Below, in pieces: positions 55,001 to 63,594 of a stretch of 63,604 nt of DNA. Under the pieces are notes generated by a model that worked only from the letters and a program-made list of their open reading frames with translations, had not been told where the DNA came from and ran no database searches. How positions within the stretch are numbered: position 1 is the stretch's first letter; each line of letters begins with the position of its first letter. The position numbers and the translations under genes are program-made. The DNA lies in IMG/VR virus record IMGVR_UViG_3300033550_000003, positions 1-63,604 of that record; one strand, written 5' to 3'. The DNA comes from a virus.

Positions 55001-55420
55001 TATGCTCACCTTAGCAATAGAAATGCAAGGGTCGGCCAGAGAGTTGGTTCAGGATCTGTAATTGGTCTATCAGGTAACACTGGTAATTCAACTGGTCCTC
55101 ACCTTCACTTTGAAACAAGAGGGCCTGCTGGATTCCCTGGTTTTGATCCTAGAGGATTGATTCCTGGCCTTAAGGTCGGTGGAAAGGTTCTTTACGACAA
55201 CACCATTGCCAACCTTCACAAGAATGAGACTGTTCTTACAGCTCCTCTTAGCGCAAAGCTAGAAAGAGGAATTGACAGAATTGACTCAGGAGCAGGTAAC
55301 ACATACAATTTCAATATCAATGCTGAGGCAATCAACACTGAAATTGATTTTGAAAAGGTTATCGCCAAGGCTCTAGACAAGATGGAAAGCAATAAGGGAA
55401 GGAGCAGGTACGTCAGGTAA
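49001..55420 (+). CDS. Tape measure protein with SLT and M23 domains
   Basis: 2139 residues, the largest gene. Membrane-like stretches lie near 195-215, 550-577 and 826-838. A long coiled coil is near 1287-1380 (KRFEDKQDALDKRFENK). A lysozyme-like domain near 1820-1890 (MQESTLRNINYGDRDSVGLF) follows a Gly-rich stretch. An M23 peptidase near 1940-2050 has HGGMDFG, YAHLS and HLHF motifs. It sets tail length and would cut the cell wall twice over during DNA entry. Confidence 0.93.
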   Translation: MENINIRFNASANFGQVSQQITALNNQLAAMQANLAANASAVASSATAFRNNVRGLGNMSVETMRVASAAENYTKALQKQDITLRQAIKNRQTFNQVLREQYALSRASAMQWTQGNRGRSTLDLIVPTDAPARLGNFRQTLSQVRAGTISTNVALGEMAIKMGLVSQVAASGAANMIKWGKNTQWAGRQLMVGFTMPVIAAGAAMGVLAYKVESELTRINKVYDFTVNKDQNAAKFAQESATLRVNSLNAAKVAAQQYGAAIQDTLKVEANLAATGEKGAELIGKTTEVMRLATLGEMEYQQALETTITLQSVYGQNTEDLAKSFNYMNAVENATSLSIEDFSKAIPKVAAPLKSLGGDIQEVGTLLVAMRSRGINAVEGANAIKASFNRVLNPTRAAKNMFKELTGEGLVELVEETEGKVIPTFQRLQKATENLSGLEKQQLFGKLFGTQQTTRLQAIVEEMANLEDETTQVGKAFQIAQQDSGAWARNAEREMKALQESASGRFKIVVESLKAQLAEAGEPFLRVGAMIVGVIGSIVKAFNELPEGVKTLLSVGVIGAAIAGPIVMLIGLFANLMGQAAKLGASLLGVVFRFRALLPEQVASRLAAMHNAQAMSAEAVAAETLTTTLTHLTAALVRATGAQATFIQTSQGLRLAPQMPAYPAGLSGPLTPTVAGYRDANGRTITRQEGMAWQRAQQASAQINQNSAATRRNFQMMGGSFQTIALTGGIMGSMATDSGTLANNISNAAVAAGLIATVLAGPLTRFFSSLGTLVAPAFAAIGRAGAATFGRIGAAGAGAFSRITASIGSTTAALGGLGAVAGTLLATAIAIGAAWYIINKNIEASRQEQEAVATSAKAWADTLGFAYQETQAIVAEGGKAADSMQDRINKFRASNEEAFKDISSYFDASDAEKWARAIEEGTKVRLRGGTATAAEEATRTALKIMGKEFSDAEFEVAINAKMNFSLVDSVMQKRLEAAASDMTEAVNRQFDQSKSESFARFFSTESVIQQKAGEQIKQNARDLWDIYDNTQEEKKQEVFNKIAAAVNTENVKIFEMYKNKYKSEFEKMGIETFADWTKYLKEETGGGQEGTTLGVKLGLSDDEIENVERAIDATKGFNQEFGKMQGLPDDKVRNLLDTDELRQYIPELNKVAPALNQVETAQRKWSEALEQRTMKDKNFSEQDQLNLLNLYRREAGLLDATSAEQGFGEAIDANKQKVSDYTDELEMNAENVQDFVNAQKQVFSGTMDEVYSRAEEIMNENQQAEIDGIQKRAEARADALDRAQERADKKFDERQEKTEKRFEDKQDALDKRFENKQRAFDTRWDNLMESHEKKWETRIEKEKAGYDNKIKKIQDAIKAEQDAEQKRQEIFEREKTRIQRAAELANQNIDFQMAINSGNLDEAAKIGNDIQSQIGQWNTEDTAGSSQTASEQKIAGFEKQISTVEAERDRRLNILNQLEEAEKKQLDARKQREQDALKAQREAAEKSLQISREKALKQIQIEREEYNKGVQAQREALNRETQDKINATQKKYTAAKRALENELAALRAFVPKNQAELNAHVKKVEEAYARHGVNLKARGNEWGKYVGNALSANVKAAAEGLKSDIAWAQIGKKITEQMVDGAFSMSTAEFMKWVTTGKLPKNYAGPGTSRSSANAQEWGGIPYAPGQNAYSSTPSYLLRHEGGPVGGAKKYNSRGGRPVSSGMYSDETWGLLKKNEYVINGDAHKTYGTDFFDNMNSGKFGTGGPGLGMVGMFGAALAGAYSQMVAGAINSMGQNAMSMNMGLDVMGIPGQAGAYGNTKLNSEQLANAAAIIGVGKSMGATTTDLIVSIMTAMQESTLRNINYGDRDSVGLFQQRPSQGWGTVEQIMNPTYAARKFFEGLLAMKNRAKLPLWEQAQRVQRSAFPMAYAKWEQMARAVVGGTGFSIQGTGTGWRKPVNGPVTQNWSARHGGMDFGIPVGTPVQAANAGTVVASEDLRGNQNGGYRSYGRYVVVDHGGVSTLYAHLSNRNARVGQRVGSGSVIGLSGNTGNSTGPHLHFETRGPAGFPGFDPRGLIPGLKVGGKVLYDNTIANLHKNETVLTAPLSAKLERGIDRIDSGAGNTYNFNINAEAINTEIDFEKVIAKALDKMESNKGRSRYVR

Positions 55421-55821
55421 TGCCAATAATTCTTGCAAAGCCACGGTTGATGAGATGGTCAGGGAACGCAATCTCTGACCACAACCGTAGTGAACTACAA
55501 ATTTCTCCAGAGAGAATCGAAAAGAAGCAAAGAATGGCGGACGGCACAATGAGGAAGTATGTAGTCGCAGACAAAAGAACATTTACGGTCTCGTGGCGAG
55601 AACTTCCTCATTCTGCCAGTTTTACAGTCGATGGCTTTTGGGGTGCTGATGAAATGACAGCATTCTACGAATCAACTTTCGGAGAATTCGATCTAGAAAT
55701 AACATATGGTAATGGAACCACTGAAACATTTTCAGTGATGTTCAGTGACTTTAGCTCAGGAATCAGTAAGCGTGGACTTTATGATTTCTGGGAGGTCAGC
55801 GCAACAATGGAACAGGTATAA
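55420..55821 (+). CDS. Minor tail protein, 133 aa
   Basis: ATG overlaps the tape-measure stop (TAATG). Beta-rich, beginning MPIILAKPRLMRWSGNAIS, with RTFTVSWRELPHSASFTVDG. In this position (distal tail type) it may link the tape measure tip to the baseplate. No specific family recognised. Confidence 0.65.
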   Translation: MPIILAKPRLMRWSGNAISDHNRSELQISPERIEKKQRMADGTMRKYVVADKRTFTVSWRELPHSASFTVDGFWGADEMTAFYESTFGEFDLEITYGNGTTETFSVMFSDFSSGISKRGLYDFWEVSATMEQV

Positions 55822-55822
55822 A

Positions 55823-58800
55823 ATGCAGACTACAACACCTCAGGTAACTCAACTTCTACAGCAGGGGCTCGCAATCAAGGCGCAACCTCTGCTTATTGCT
55901 GAGTGGAATCAGAACAGATATGCAGGTATTCAGTCTGTTGATAACGATCCACCAGAAGAGGAAATTAGTTCTGATGTTGAGCTATATCCCGTCTCTTCAA
56001 TTGTTGAACCTCTTCGACCTTCAAAGAAGGGTATTGCGAAGGCGCGAGCTGAACTTATGGGATTCACCGATTTGACTCCTGATGGTGTTCAGCCAACTAG
56101 ATGGTATGCGTCAGATGTTGATGATCCATATAAGTACTGGTCTAGCCCAGAGCCTTCTCGATTCTTTGCCGGATCAAACATTTTTGATGTTGATGTTTCA
56201 CCAAGATTCGTTTATCAGAATTTGGCCTGGTGTAATAAGATTCACGTTTTGTTTGAAACATCTGCGGCCTCCCCTCAGGGATGGTCTGTTTCAATTACAA
56301 CAAATGGAACGACATGGACACAAATCTGGACTTCTGATGGCCCTGATATTGATTACGATGGGATTACTCTTTATCGTCAGGCAGACGGCTCTTGGGATGA
56401 AGCAGTATACAGAGACAACCCAGTACAACTCAAGGGTTTGAGAGTGGATGTGAACACTCTTTCTGTTGAAAACAGATATCTTGATTTGATTGAGATGTCC
56501 CTTCGACTTGAGAGAGACTTGACGAGCACTCTCATTTCTTCAAATTCTAACTTCACAATGTCATCAACTAGTTTTGTAACTCCATTGGGTGGAGCCAGTT
56601 CAAATACAGCTTCATTGGAATTGTCGAACACAGATGGACTTTACAATAATACAAATCCAGACTCTATCTATAAGGGTTTGATTGATAAGAATGTGAAGTT
56701 CACCTATTCGATGGGATATGACACGACCCCGGTGGGAGGAAGTGGTTACACATACGTCAGAGAATACACAATGTTTTCAGACGAATGGAATGGACAGGGA
56801 ACAGAGATTGCCCGAGTTGGCCTTAAGGATGCTTCAAAGTTTTTGCAGGAAATGAAGCCTCCAAAGATGTTCTTCGAGAATCTGACAATCGGTAGAATCG
56901 TTTGGCAGCTATGTGACATCATGGGATTCAATGATTATGTTTATGATCGCGCAGACGATGATAAGGACACGATCATTCCTTATTTCTGGACCGATGGAGA
57001 GAAGACTCTTTGGGAAATCTTTAGTCATTTGGCTACGACAGTTCAGGCAGCAATCTACTTTGATGAATTCGGACAGCTTCAAATTCAAACGAGAGACGTT
57101 GCCTATAATCTTGGTAAGCCAATTTCATGGCAGCTTGATGGTGTAAAAGTTGGACTAAAGCAGCCAGATATTATTGAGCTTAGCCAGGAATATGATTACG
57201 AGGCAAACCACGTAACCGTTAGATACAACAAAACATCAATTTCTGATCAAGTTGGTCGAACTCCAAAAATGGATGTCGTCTGGCAACCAGAAGACACTCT
57301 TGTTCTTCGATCAAGTCAGCTTAGAGAAACCATGAATGATAATCAAACATTTGTGAGAATGACAGCATCGGAGGCCGCATCTTGGCCTTACAAGGGAATT
57401 ATCAACATCGAGGGCGAGTTGATGAGATATGACGGAAAGGGTTATTGGTACTACAACCTTTCAGGAGTCAATACTTTTGCTCTAGTTAAGTCTTCTGATC
57501 AAAAGAAAAATATTGATGAAAAGCTGACAAAGCCGGAGCTAAGGTTTAAGAGTGCATTCTCTGGATATCTTGGAAATGTTGAGCGCGGAATCTGGAATAC
57601 AACTCCAGCCCCACATCTAGATCAAGTATCAGGATACTCTGTTGGCTCAAGTAAAAAGGCTGTCGGAAATCCTTATCCTTGGACGGGAGGATTTGTTCAC
57701 AACAAGACTGAGAGCACTGTTAGCCTTAAAGCCAATAAGACTTTCAGAGCTGACACATTCTATGTTGCGAAAAGGCAATTCTTCTCCGACAAGGATGTCT
57801 GGTACTACGGAACAAGAATGCGTTTCCGTGGATCTGGATACACCAATGGGATGGGAGGAATCGCTTTCAATCTTGGAACAGACAACAGAGGTTATTATGT
57901 TGAGCTATGCAGAACAGATAGATTGCCCGGTGGAAGAAAATACCAGCATGAAATCAATTTCTATGCTAGAAGAAACAATGGCACTCTAAAGAGATATGGC
58001 CCAGATGGAGGTAAGGGAGTTCCTTTCGCAGTCTCAGCGAACACTTGGTATGACATTGATGTGTCACTGAGAAAGGCTGATGGATCTTCAAATCCTTCAA
58101 GCACATCTGCTGACGTCATTTCGATCGCTGTAAACGGATCGGTGAAGATGACCGTGACAGTGCCTTCTGGCGAGCGAGAGCCATACACAAGAAATGTTGG
58201 AATGTTCACGCGCGGAGATACCCACGCTGATTACGAATATTTCTGGGCAAACGGTACAAAGGAAGATCTCAAGCTAGACTCTGGAAATCTTTTCGATAGA
58301 ATCAGAGGAGAATTCACAAGTCCACAGGACGACAGAAAGTGGATTTGGGGATGGGACCAAAACAGTAGAATCTATAAGAAGAAATACTTTGCCCATTCTG
58401 TTCGATTCAATCAAAGAGGATTCGATGAGTTCGGGCCCCTTTGTCAAGAAGTTAGAGAATTTGAAGTTAAGTTTGAGAAGTATCCTGCTGTACATTCGAA
58501 CATCTATTTCTCAAATACCACTCAAATTGTGTGTCCAGAATACAGTGCCGATCCATTTGGCGCTCGCTTCGTTCTAACAAACGTCTATCGAAGCAACGCA
58601 ATTCTAAATGGTCAAGATACCCTTACCTTTGGTCCTGATAATCCAGTAGAGCAGAAGCTGATGATCTACGGAAGAACAGTAAACAAGGAGGATGAGAAGA
58701 CTGTTGTCGTGAAAAACGAGAATGGAATTCGCAGACGAGGAGTCGTTGAGACTGAAATTCAGTCTGAATGGCTACAGTCTGAGCAGTCCGCCAAGGATCT

Positions 58801-59020
58801 TGCAGATTGGATTGATCATCACTGGTCTCAGGGTTCTGATGAAGTAGAGGCAGAAATCTATGGAAATCCTCTTCTACAGATCGGTGACCTAGTCAGTATC
58901 AATTATCCTCAAAAGGACTTTGATCCTGTAACTCACAGATACTTTATTGTGGGTCAGGTCAGAGATTTCAGCGGAGGATATGGAACAACGAGATTGACTC
59001 TGAGAAGGTTCAAATCTTAA
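55823..59020 (+). CDS. Large minor tail / baseplate protein, 1065 aa
   Basis: ATG at 55823 one base after the previous stop. The first 350 residues are beta-rich (SRFFAGSNIFDVDVSPRFVY); a gp27-like hub segment may follow (RIVWQLCDIMGFNDYV, TTVQAAIYFDEFGQLQI) near 380-440; residues about 615-800 look LamG-like (YVAKRQFFSDKDVWYYGTRM). The end (SEQSAKDLADWIDHHWSQGS) resembles tail-associated hub proteins. Host contact or baseplate role. Confidence 0.7.
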   Translation: MQTTTPQVTQLLQQGLAIKAQPLLIAEWNQNRYAGIQSVDNDPPEEEISSDVELYPVSSIVEPLRPSKKGIAKARAELMGFTDLTPDGVQPTRWYASDVDDPYKYWSSPEPSRFFAGSNIFDVDVSPRFVYQNLAWCNKIHVLFETSAASPQGWSVSITTNGTTWTQIWTSDGPDIDYDGITLYRQADGSWDEAVYRDNPVQLKGLRVDVNTLSVENRYLDLIEMSLRLERDLTSTLISSNSNFTMSSTSFVTPLGGASSNTASLELSNTDGLYNNTNPDSIYKGLIDKNVKFTYSMGYDTTPVGGSGYTYVREYTMFSDEWNGQGTEIARVGLKDASKFLQEMKPPKMFFENLTIGRIVWQLCDIMGFNDYVYDRADDDKDTIIPYFWTDGEKTLWEIFSHLATTVQAAIYFDEFGQLQIQTRDVAYNLGKPISWQLDGVKVGLKQPDIIELSQEYDYEANHVTVRYNKTSISDQVGRTPKMDVVWQPEDTLVLRSSQLRETMNDNQTFVRMTASEAASWPYKGIINIEGELMRYDGKGYWYYNLSGVNTFALVKSSDQKKNIDEKLTKPELRFKSAFSGYLGNVERGIWNTTPAPHLDQVSGYSVGSSKKAVGNPYPWTGGFVHNKTESTVSLKANKTFRADTFYVAKRQFFSDKDVWYYGTRMRFRGSGYTNGMGGIAFNLGTDNRGYYVELCRTDRLPGGRKYQHEINFYARRNNGTLKRYGPDGGKGVPFAVSANTWYDIDVSLRKADGSSNPSSTSADVISIAVNGSVKMTVTVPSGEREPYTRNVGMFTRGDTHADYEYFWANGTKEDLKLDSGNLFDRIRGEFTSPQDDRKWIWGWDQNSRIYKKKYFAHSVRFNQRGFDEFGPLCQEVREFEVKFEKYPAVHSNIYFSNTTQIVCPEYSADPFGARFVLTNVYRSNAILNGQDTLTFGPDNPVEQKLMIYGRTVNKEDEKTVVVKNENGIRRRGVVETEIQSEWLQSEQSAKDLADWIDHHWSQGSDEVEAEIYGNPLLQIGDLVSINYPQKDFDPVTHRYFIVGQVRDFSGGYGTTRLTLRRFKS

Positions 59021-59022
59021 TT

Positions 59023-59060
59023 TTGCTTTGTATGCCCCCAATTGTATAATTGGGGGCATG
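59023..59060 (+). promoter_or_regulatory. Hairpin containing promoter -10 and start codon
   Basis: TGCCCCCAATT (59033-59043) and AATTGGGGGCA (59048-59058) pair around GTAT. TTGCTT (59023-59028), 16 bases, TATAAT (59045-59050), seven bases, ATG at 59058, whose A ends the stem. Confidence 0.75.
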
Positions 59061-59420
59061 AGCATTAATAGCAACGAAATCATCAAGAAGCCGGATTTGA
59101 TCATTGATCCGAACTTCCCTCTTCCTCCGGGAGTTGTAGATGCTCGTTACCCGAACGAAGAAGAAATCGATCAGGGGGACGTAGATGAAACAACGTTCGA
59201 CGGAGATGCCTCGATAGAAGCCAACATTGAATTTGTTGAGCCAAACGAGAATCAAGAAGACAATGATCCGACTACTCTCTATCCACCAGACTCTTTGGCG
59301 GTAGTTAGTCAGACTGTAAGAATGGGCGAAAACGGGCAGCAAGTCGTGGATGTTGTTTTGGAAATCCTAGACGTTGATGCTTCAATTCAAATTGACGTTA
59401 GGATGAGTAAGGCCACATGA
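59058..59420 (+). CDS. Small acidic tail-region protein, 120 aa
   Basis: Leaderless ATG. N-terminal Ile/Pro-rich part (IIKKPDLIIDPNFPLPPG), a long Asp/Glu-rich middle, then a beta end (VVDVVLEILDVDASIQID). Probably a small linker in the fibre cluster; overlaps the next gene by four bases. No family recognised. Confidence 0.6.
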   Translation: MSINSNEIIKKPDLIIDPNFPLPPGVVDARYPNEEEIDQGDVDETTFDGDASIEANIEFVEPNENQEDNDPTTLYPPDSLAVVSQTVRMGENGQQVVDVVLEILDVDASIQIDVRMSKAT

Positions 59421-60214
59421 TTACTACACAGGGAAAATCAATTATTTTCAGATATCTGGCTGGTTATGTCCCAAGAATTGCTGAGTCAATTGCCATCGGA
59501 GTAGGAAGCACTGCGGAAAATGTCAACGACACAGTACTTAACTTTGAATCTAATAGAATCCCTGTTGCTCTCACATCCATTGATATTGTCAACGACAAAT
59601 TGATTTTCAAGGGTGTTATTCCTCAGGAATTCGTTGGAGAGATTTATGAAGTGGGATTGTGGTATGGAGCGCCATCTCAATCAATTGGAGCTTCTAGTCT
59701 AATCGTCACATTTGATTCTGCAACAGAGGAGTGGACTCCTGCCACGTGGGAAACCACAATTGCAAGAATTGGCGAGGATGCTCTACAAGTTGCCGGAGGC
59801 ACCACGAGTACGCTTGAAAATATCATTCTCGATCTTTCAAGCTTCTCTGACGCAGACTTCATTTCTTTGGCATATAGCGCAGATGCAGCAATCACAGATA
59901 TCACTGTTCAGTTCAGAACAGATGTATCAAATTATTACTCGTACACATTTACGGCAGCGACAGGTTACGAGGTTAAGTCTTTTGGAAAGACTCTATTTAC
60001 TGCCACAGGAACACCCGACTGGGCCAATATCACTTCAATTGTGGTTGGCGCGGCCGGTACAGGAAATGCTGTATTCGATGGAATCAGAGTAGAAGACGCA
60101 GACACCTTGAGTAATGACTATGCACTAGTTGCAAGATCTGTACTAATGACTCCGAAGACAAAGACGGACGACAGCGAAATGGATATCGAGTACGCATTGG
60201 AAATTAACATATGA
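59417..60214 (+). CDS. Tail fibre-like protein, 265 aa
   Basis: ATG overlaps the previous stop (ATGA). Beta-rich throughout: FRYLAGYVPRIAESIAIGVG, an IYEVGLWYG motif frequent in phage fibres, and a LamG/carbohydrate-binding-like C-terminal region (SSFSDADFISLAYSADAAI). Overlaps the FN3 gene start. Host recognition role likely. Confidence 0.68.
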   Translation: MITTQGKSIIFRYLAGYVPRIAESIAIGVGSTAENVNDTVLNFESNRIPVALTSIDIVNDKLIFKGVIPQEFVGEIYEVGLWYGAPSQSIGASSLIVTFDSATEEWTPATWETTIARIGEDALQVAGGTTSTLENIILDLSSFSDADFISLAYSADAAITDITVQFRTDVSNYYSYTFTAATGYEVKSFGKTLFTATGTPDWANITSIVVGAAGTGNAVFDGIRVEDADTLSNDYALVARSVLMTPKTKTDDSEMDIEYALEINI

Positions 60215-63200
60215 GAATTCTTCTAAGAGACCTGACACCAGGAACAAACTATACGCTACAGCTACGACAGAATGATGGAACAAATGTTTCTGACTGGAGT
60301 CGTATCTTTGAGCTACTAACAACTACAGACACTCTTGCCCCTGCTCAGGTGACAGGAGTTACTTGGGTTGTCAATAGAGCAGGATTTGTTGCGAAATGGA
60401 ATGCAACGACTCTAAATGCAGACAGCACTCCATGTAATGATCTTTCTCATTACATTGTAAGAATTGCTTCTCCTTCATCTGGAACCTTCGACGTAAATAC
60501 GACAAACAATTTCTTCGATCTTTCATTCGAAGAAAACAAGTCTCTGTTTACAGTCGCACAGCCAGATTTGACAATTACTGTGTTTGCCGTTGACGTGGCT
60601 GGAAATATGTCTGTTGCTTCATCGTCTGTTAATGCAGTGAATGGTGCTCCAGCAGATCCAACAAACTTTTCGGCAGCAGGAATTGTTGCAAGTGTTTCCC
60701 TTCTTTGGGATGTTCAAACAACAGATGACCTGGCTGCTTACGACATTTTCTTCTCCACATCTGGTCCTGGATTCACACCAGACTCTAGTAATCATGTATG
60801 GAGCGGAACGAGTAATAGCTACGTACACGAATCGGAGAATATCGGAGTGATTCATTACTTCAAGATCCGGGCGCGGGATCTTTTTAACAACATAAGTAAT
60901 TATGTTTCAGCGTCAGCGACACCGGTAAGTCCAACGGCAGTAGATACAGATCCTCCAGGAGTTCCTGCGGATCTCAGTGTATCAATGATCACAGATCCAG
61001 ATGATTCTGCTTTTGCTATCGCCTCTGCAACATGGACAGCGGTAAGTGATCCTGACCTCGGAGGATACGTTGTACGCTACAAGCCAACCAGTGGCACCGC
61101 ATACAATTACGTAAACGTTCCAGCAGGAAACACTTCTGTAACCATTGAAGCATTGGTCGTTGGAATTCAGTATGATTTCAGCATTCAAGCATTCGATCAG
61201 TTGTCGAACCGATCAGCCTGGTCTTCAACAGTAAATGCAACTGCTGCAAATACCGCTCCTTCAACACCAGCAGCAGCGACAGCAGTCGCAAATACTCAAA
61301 GTATTCAGGTATCTCACAACCTTCAAAAGGCTACAAGTGGGCGTCTAGAATCAGATGTAAGTTATCTACAAGTCCATCTTGGAACGTCTTCTGGCTTTAC
61401 AGCAGATGCGTCAAATCTTATTGGATCAATGCAGGTGGAACCAGGAAGCACATTTGTTTCCGCAGTCTTCACGACTCCCGTTGTAGATTCTTCTGTAAAC
61501 AGATGGGTAAGAGTGATTGCAGTTGATAGAGGAGGACTAATGTCTTCTCAGTCTGCAACATCTGCTGTAACCGTTGGATTGATTCTCAATGCGAACATTG
61601 CAAATGCCACAATCACGTCTGCCAAGATCAACGATCTAGAGGCAAACAAGATTACGGCCGGTACAGGAATTATCAACAACTTGCTCATTAAGTCTTCTCT
61701 AACAGTAGACACAGCAGGTATCGTTCAGTCAAGTAACTATTCAGCCGGAACGGCTGGCTGGAGACTGACCAATAACACTCTTGAAATTAATCAGGGTGTC
61801 ATCAAGGCAGCGGCATTGGAGTTGCAGGATTCAGCAAACATCATCATTCCAGAATATGCTGATTACGAATTCTTCAATACGTTCTATTCAACGAACCTAA
61901 CAACGTTCAATAATGGTGGAACAACTACTGCCGCAATTGCTACTTCTCCTGAGGTAACTCCGAGAATTGGAACTCAGGTCCTTAAGCACACCTGGACTGG
62001 TGGAGGAGTAACGTCAAGAATCTATAACGGTGCTAATACAACAACGTATAACGTACCAGTCGAACCAAACACAGACTACATCTATTCAGGTTACTTCCTC
62101 GTCCTTGCGGGCGCGGGAACAAAGAATGTGTCTCTTGGAGTAAAGACTGCTGATGCAGCAACAATCATTGTTGCAAACACTATTCCTGTAACCGATACAG
62201 GTCAGTGGCAGAGAGTATCTGGAACCTTTAACACAGGTGCCAACAGTAGCCTTGAGACATTTACGTCTTTGACTACTGCGGGAACTGTCTACGTAGACTC
62301 TCTGCAAATTGAGAGGAAGCTTACAGGCTCTTCTACACCGTCTCCATGGAGGGCTCCAAGCTACACAAGAATCGATGGAGGAATCATCAGAACTGGATCT
62401 ATCCAGTCTACTGCTTCTGCAAACGGTCTTGGTGGACAGCCAGCTTGGTCAATTAATACCACTGGTGGAGCGCAGTTTGGTGATGCGACTGTTCGAGGAA
62501 GATTGGTTGTTGGAGATCCTTCTAATCCAAGTGCGGACGGTACGAACTCAAGAATTCTTTCTGCAAACTATGCAGCCGATACGGCTGGATGGATCATTAG
62601 AAATGATGGATCAGCAGAGTTCACCAATGCCAAGTTCAACTTCGGAACAACTGGTGGAAAAATCGTTATTCAGAATGGACAGCTTGCTGTTTATCAGGAC
62701 CCAGGTGCAGAACTACTTGCTACGCTTGGTCCTAATGGAGGCTTCGGAGGAGGCTATGGATCAGGAGGTTTGATTGTCAACACAGTTTCAACGAGTCCTC
62801 TTCCTGGAACTAGTCCATTGACTCAGGTTACTAATGGATTGATTAATTTCTATGATGCAGGAGATCTTCCAGTAGATCCAGCCTACATCGGTGGTGGAAA
62901 GTACTATGACGCGACAAGCTCATTTATTCACATCGACGGAGGAACCCAGGAGAATACTCACTTTGCATCATCAATGGATATTGTTTCCGGAGATCCTGAT
63001 GCTTATTCATATGGAACTGGTAGATTCATTTCTTTGAATACCAAGTCTGTTTCAATTAATCCTCAAGGAGTCAGAAACTTCGATCTTGGTAGAGGAAGTC
63101 AGGGTTATGTTATTCGTACGACCAACACAGGAACAACGGTCGCTGAGATTGTGGTTGTAACTACTCCAACAATTGATTTTGAGCCAGGAAGAGTATACAG

Positions 63201-63528
63201 ACTAACTTATCACTTCCAGGGACAAAGCAGTGTTGCAGATGATCAGATTGGATTTAGAATCAGAGTTGCAAGTACAGCCGGTAACAGCCTGTACGACAGT
63301 CTAAGAACAATCAAGACCCCAGCAGCCACTGCAATTGTTAATGGAGAAGCTTCTCAGATTGTTACCAATACTGGAGGTTCAACAGTAAGCACTACCATTG
63401 TTGGAACGATTTACAGATCTTCTGGAACTGGAAATGTCAACGGATTTGCTAATGCTGCAAACCCTGTTTGGCTTCTTGTAGAAGACATCGGTCTTGTTGA
63501 TGACTTCCCATCTGTAAAGGCTCTATAA
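60211..63528 (+). CDS. FN3-repeat tail fibre / receptor-binding protein, 1105 aa
   Basis: ATG overlaps the previous stop. Four fibronectin-III-like units in the first 450 residues (for example GTNYTLQLRQNDGTNVSDWS; YDIFFSTSGPGF; YVVRYKPTSG with VGIQYDFSIQAFD). The middle has ANATITSAKINDLEANKITA, the typical prophage tail-fibre module; a carbohydrate-binding-like jelly roll lies near 560-710; the distal part is Gly-rich. Likely the main host-contact protein. Ends at a strong terminator. Confidence 0.8.
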   Translation: MRILLRDLTPGTNYTLQLRQNDGTNVSDWSRIFELLTTTDTLAPAQVTGVTWVVNRAGFVAKWNATTLNADSTPCNDLSHYIVRIASPSSGTFDVNTTNNFFDLSFEENKSLFTVAQPDLTITVFAVDVAGNMSVASSSVNAVNGAPADPTNFSAAGIVASVSLLWDVQTTDDLAAYDIFFSTSGPGFTPDSSNHVWSGTSNSYVHESENIGVIHYFKIRARDLFNNISNYVSASATPVSPTAVDTDPPGVPADLSVSMITDPDDSAFAIASATWTAVSDPDLGGYVVRYKPTSGTAYNYVNVPAGNTSVTIEALVVGIQYDFSIQAFDQLSNRSAWSSTVNATAANTAPSTPAAATAVANTQSIQVSHNLQKATSGRLESDVSYLQVHLGTSSGFTADASNLIGSMQVEPGSTFVSAVFTTPVVDSSVNRWVRVIAVDRGGLMSSQSATSAVTVGLILNANIANATITSAKINDLEANKITAGTGIINNLLIKSSLTVDTAGIVQSSNYSAGTAGWRLTNNTLEINQGVIKAAALELQDSANIIIPEYADYEFFNTFYSTNLTTFNNGGTTTAAIATSPEVTPRIGTQVLKHTWTGGGVTSRIYNGANTTTYNVPVEPNTDYIYSGYFLVLAGAGTKNVSLGVKTADAATIIVANTIPVTDTGQWQRVSGTFNTGANSSLETFTSLTTAGTVYVDSLQIERKLTGSSTPSPWRAPSYTRIDGGIIRTGSIQSTASANGLGGQPAWSINTTGGAQFGDATVRGRLVVGDPSNPSADGTNSRILSANYAADTAGWIIRNDGSAEFTNAKFNFGTTGGKIVIQNGQLAVYQDPGAELLATLGPNGGFGGGYGSGGLIVNTVSTSPLPGTSPLTQVTNGLINFYDAGDLPVDPAYIGGGKYYDATSSFIHIDGGTQENTHFASSMDIVSGDPDAYSYGTGRFISLNTKSVSINPQGVRNFDLGRGSQGYVIRTTNTGTTVAEIVVVTTPTIDFEPGRVYRLTYHFQGQSSVADDQIGFRIRVASTAGNSLYDSLRTIKTPAATAIVNGEASQIVTNTGGSTVSTTIVGTIYRSSGTGNVNGFANAANPVWLLVEDIGLVDDFPSVKAL

Positions 63529-63532
63529 GACA

Positions 63533-63565
63533 TAACGCTCCCTCTTCGGAGGGAGCGTTATCCGT
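63533..63565 (+). terminator. Terminator closing the structural block
   Basis: AACGCTCCCTC-TTCG-GAGGGAGCGTT followed by ATCCGTTT. Confidence 0.85.
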
Positions 63566-63594
63566 TTGACAAGACCAGACATTGCAGGTAGTCT
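63566..63594 (+). promoter_or_regulatory. Rightward promoter at window end
   Basis: TTGACA (63566-63571), 17 bases, TAGTCT (63589-63594). The -10 is the same as that of the leftward promoter at 23698. The gene it serves lies beyond the window. Confidence 0.7.

Noticed and set aside
1396-57930. GCCCGG words scattered through many genes
   Set aside because: They share a core with the palindrome and looked like stoperators, but about 30 copies on both strands are expected by chance for a 6-mer in 63.6 kb, which is close to what I count.
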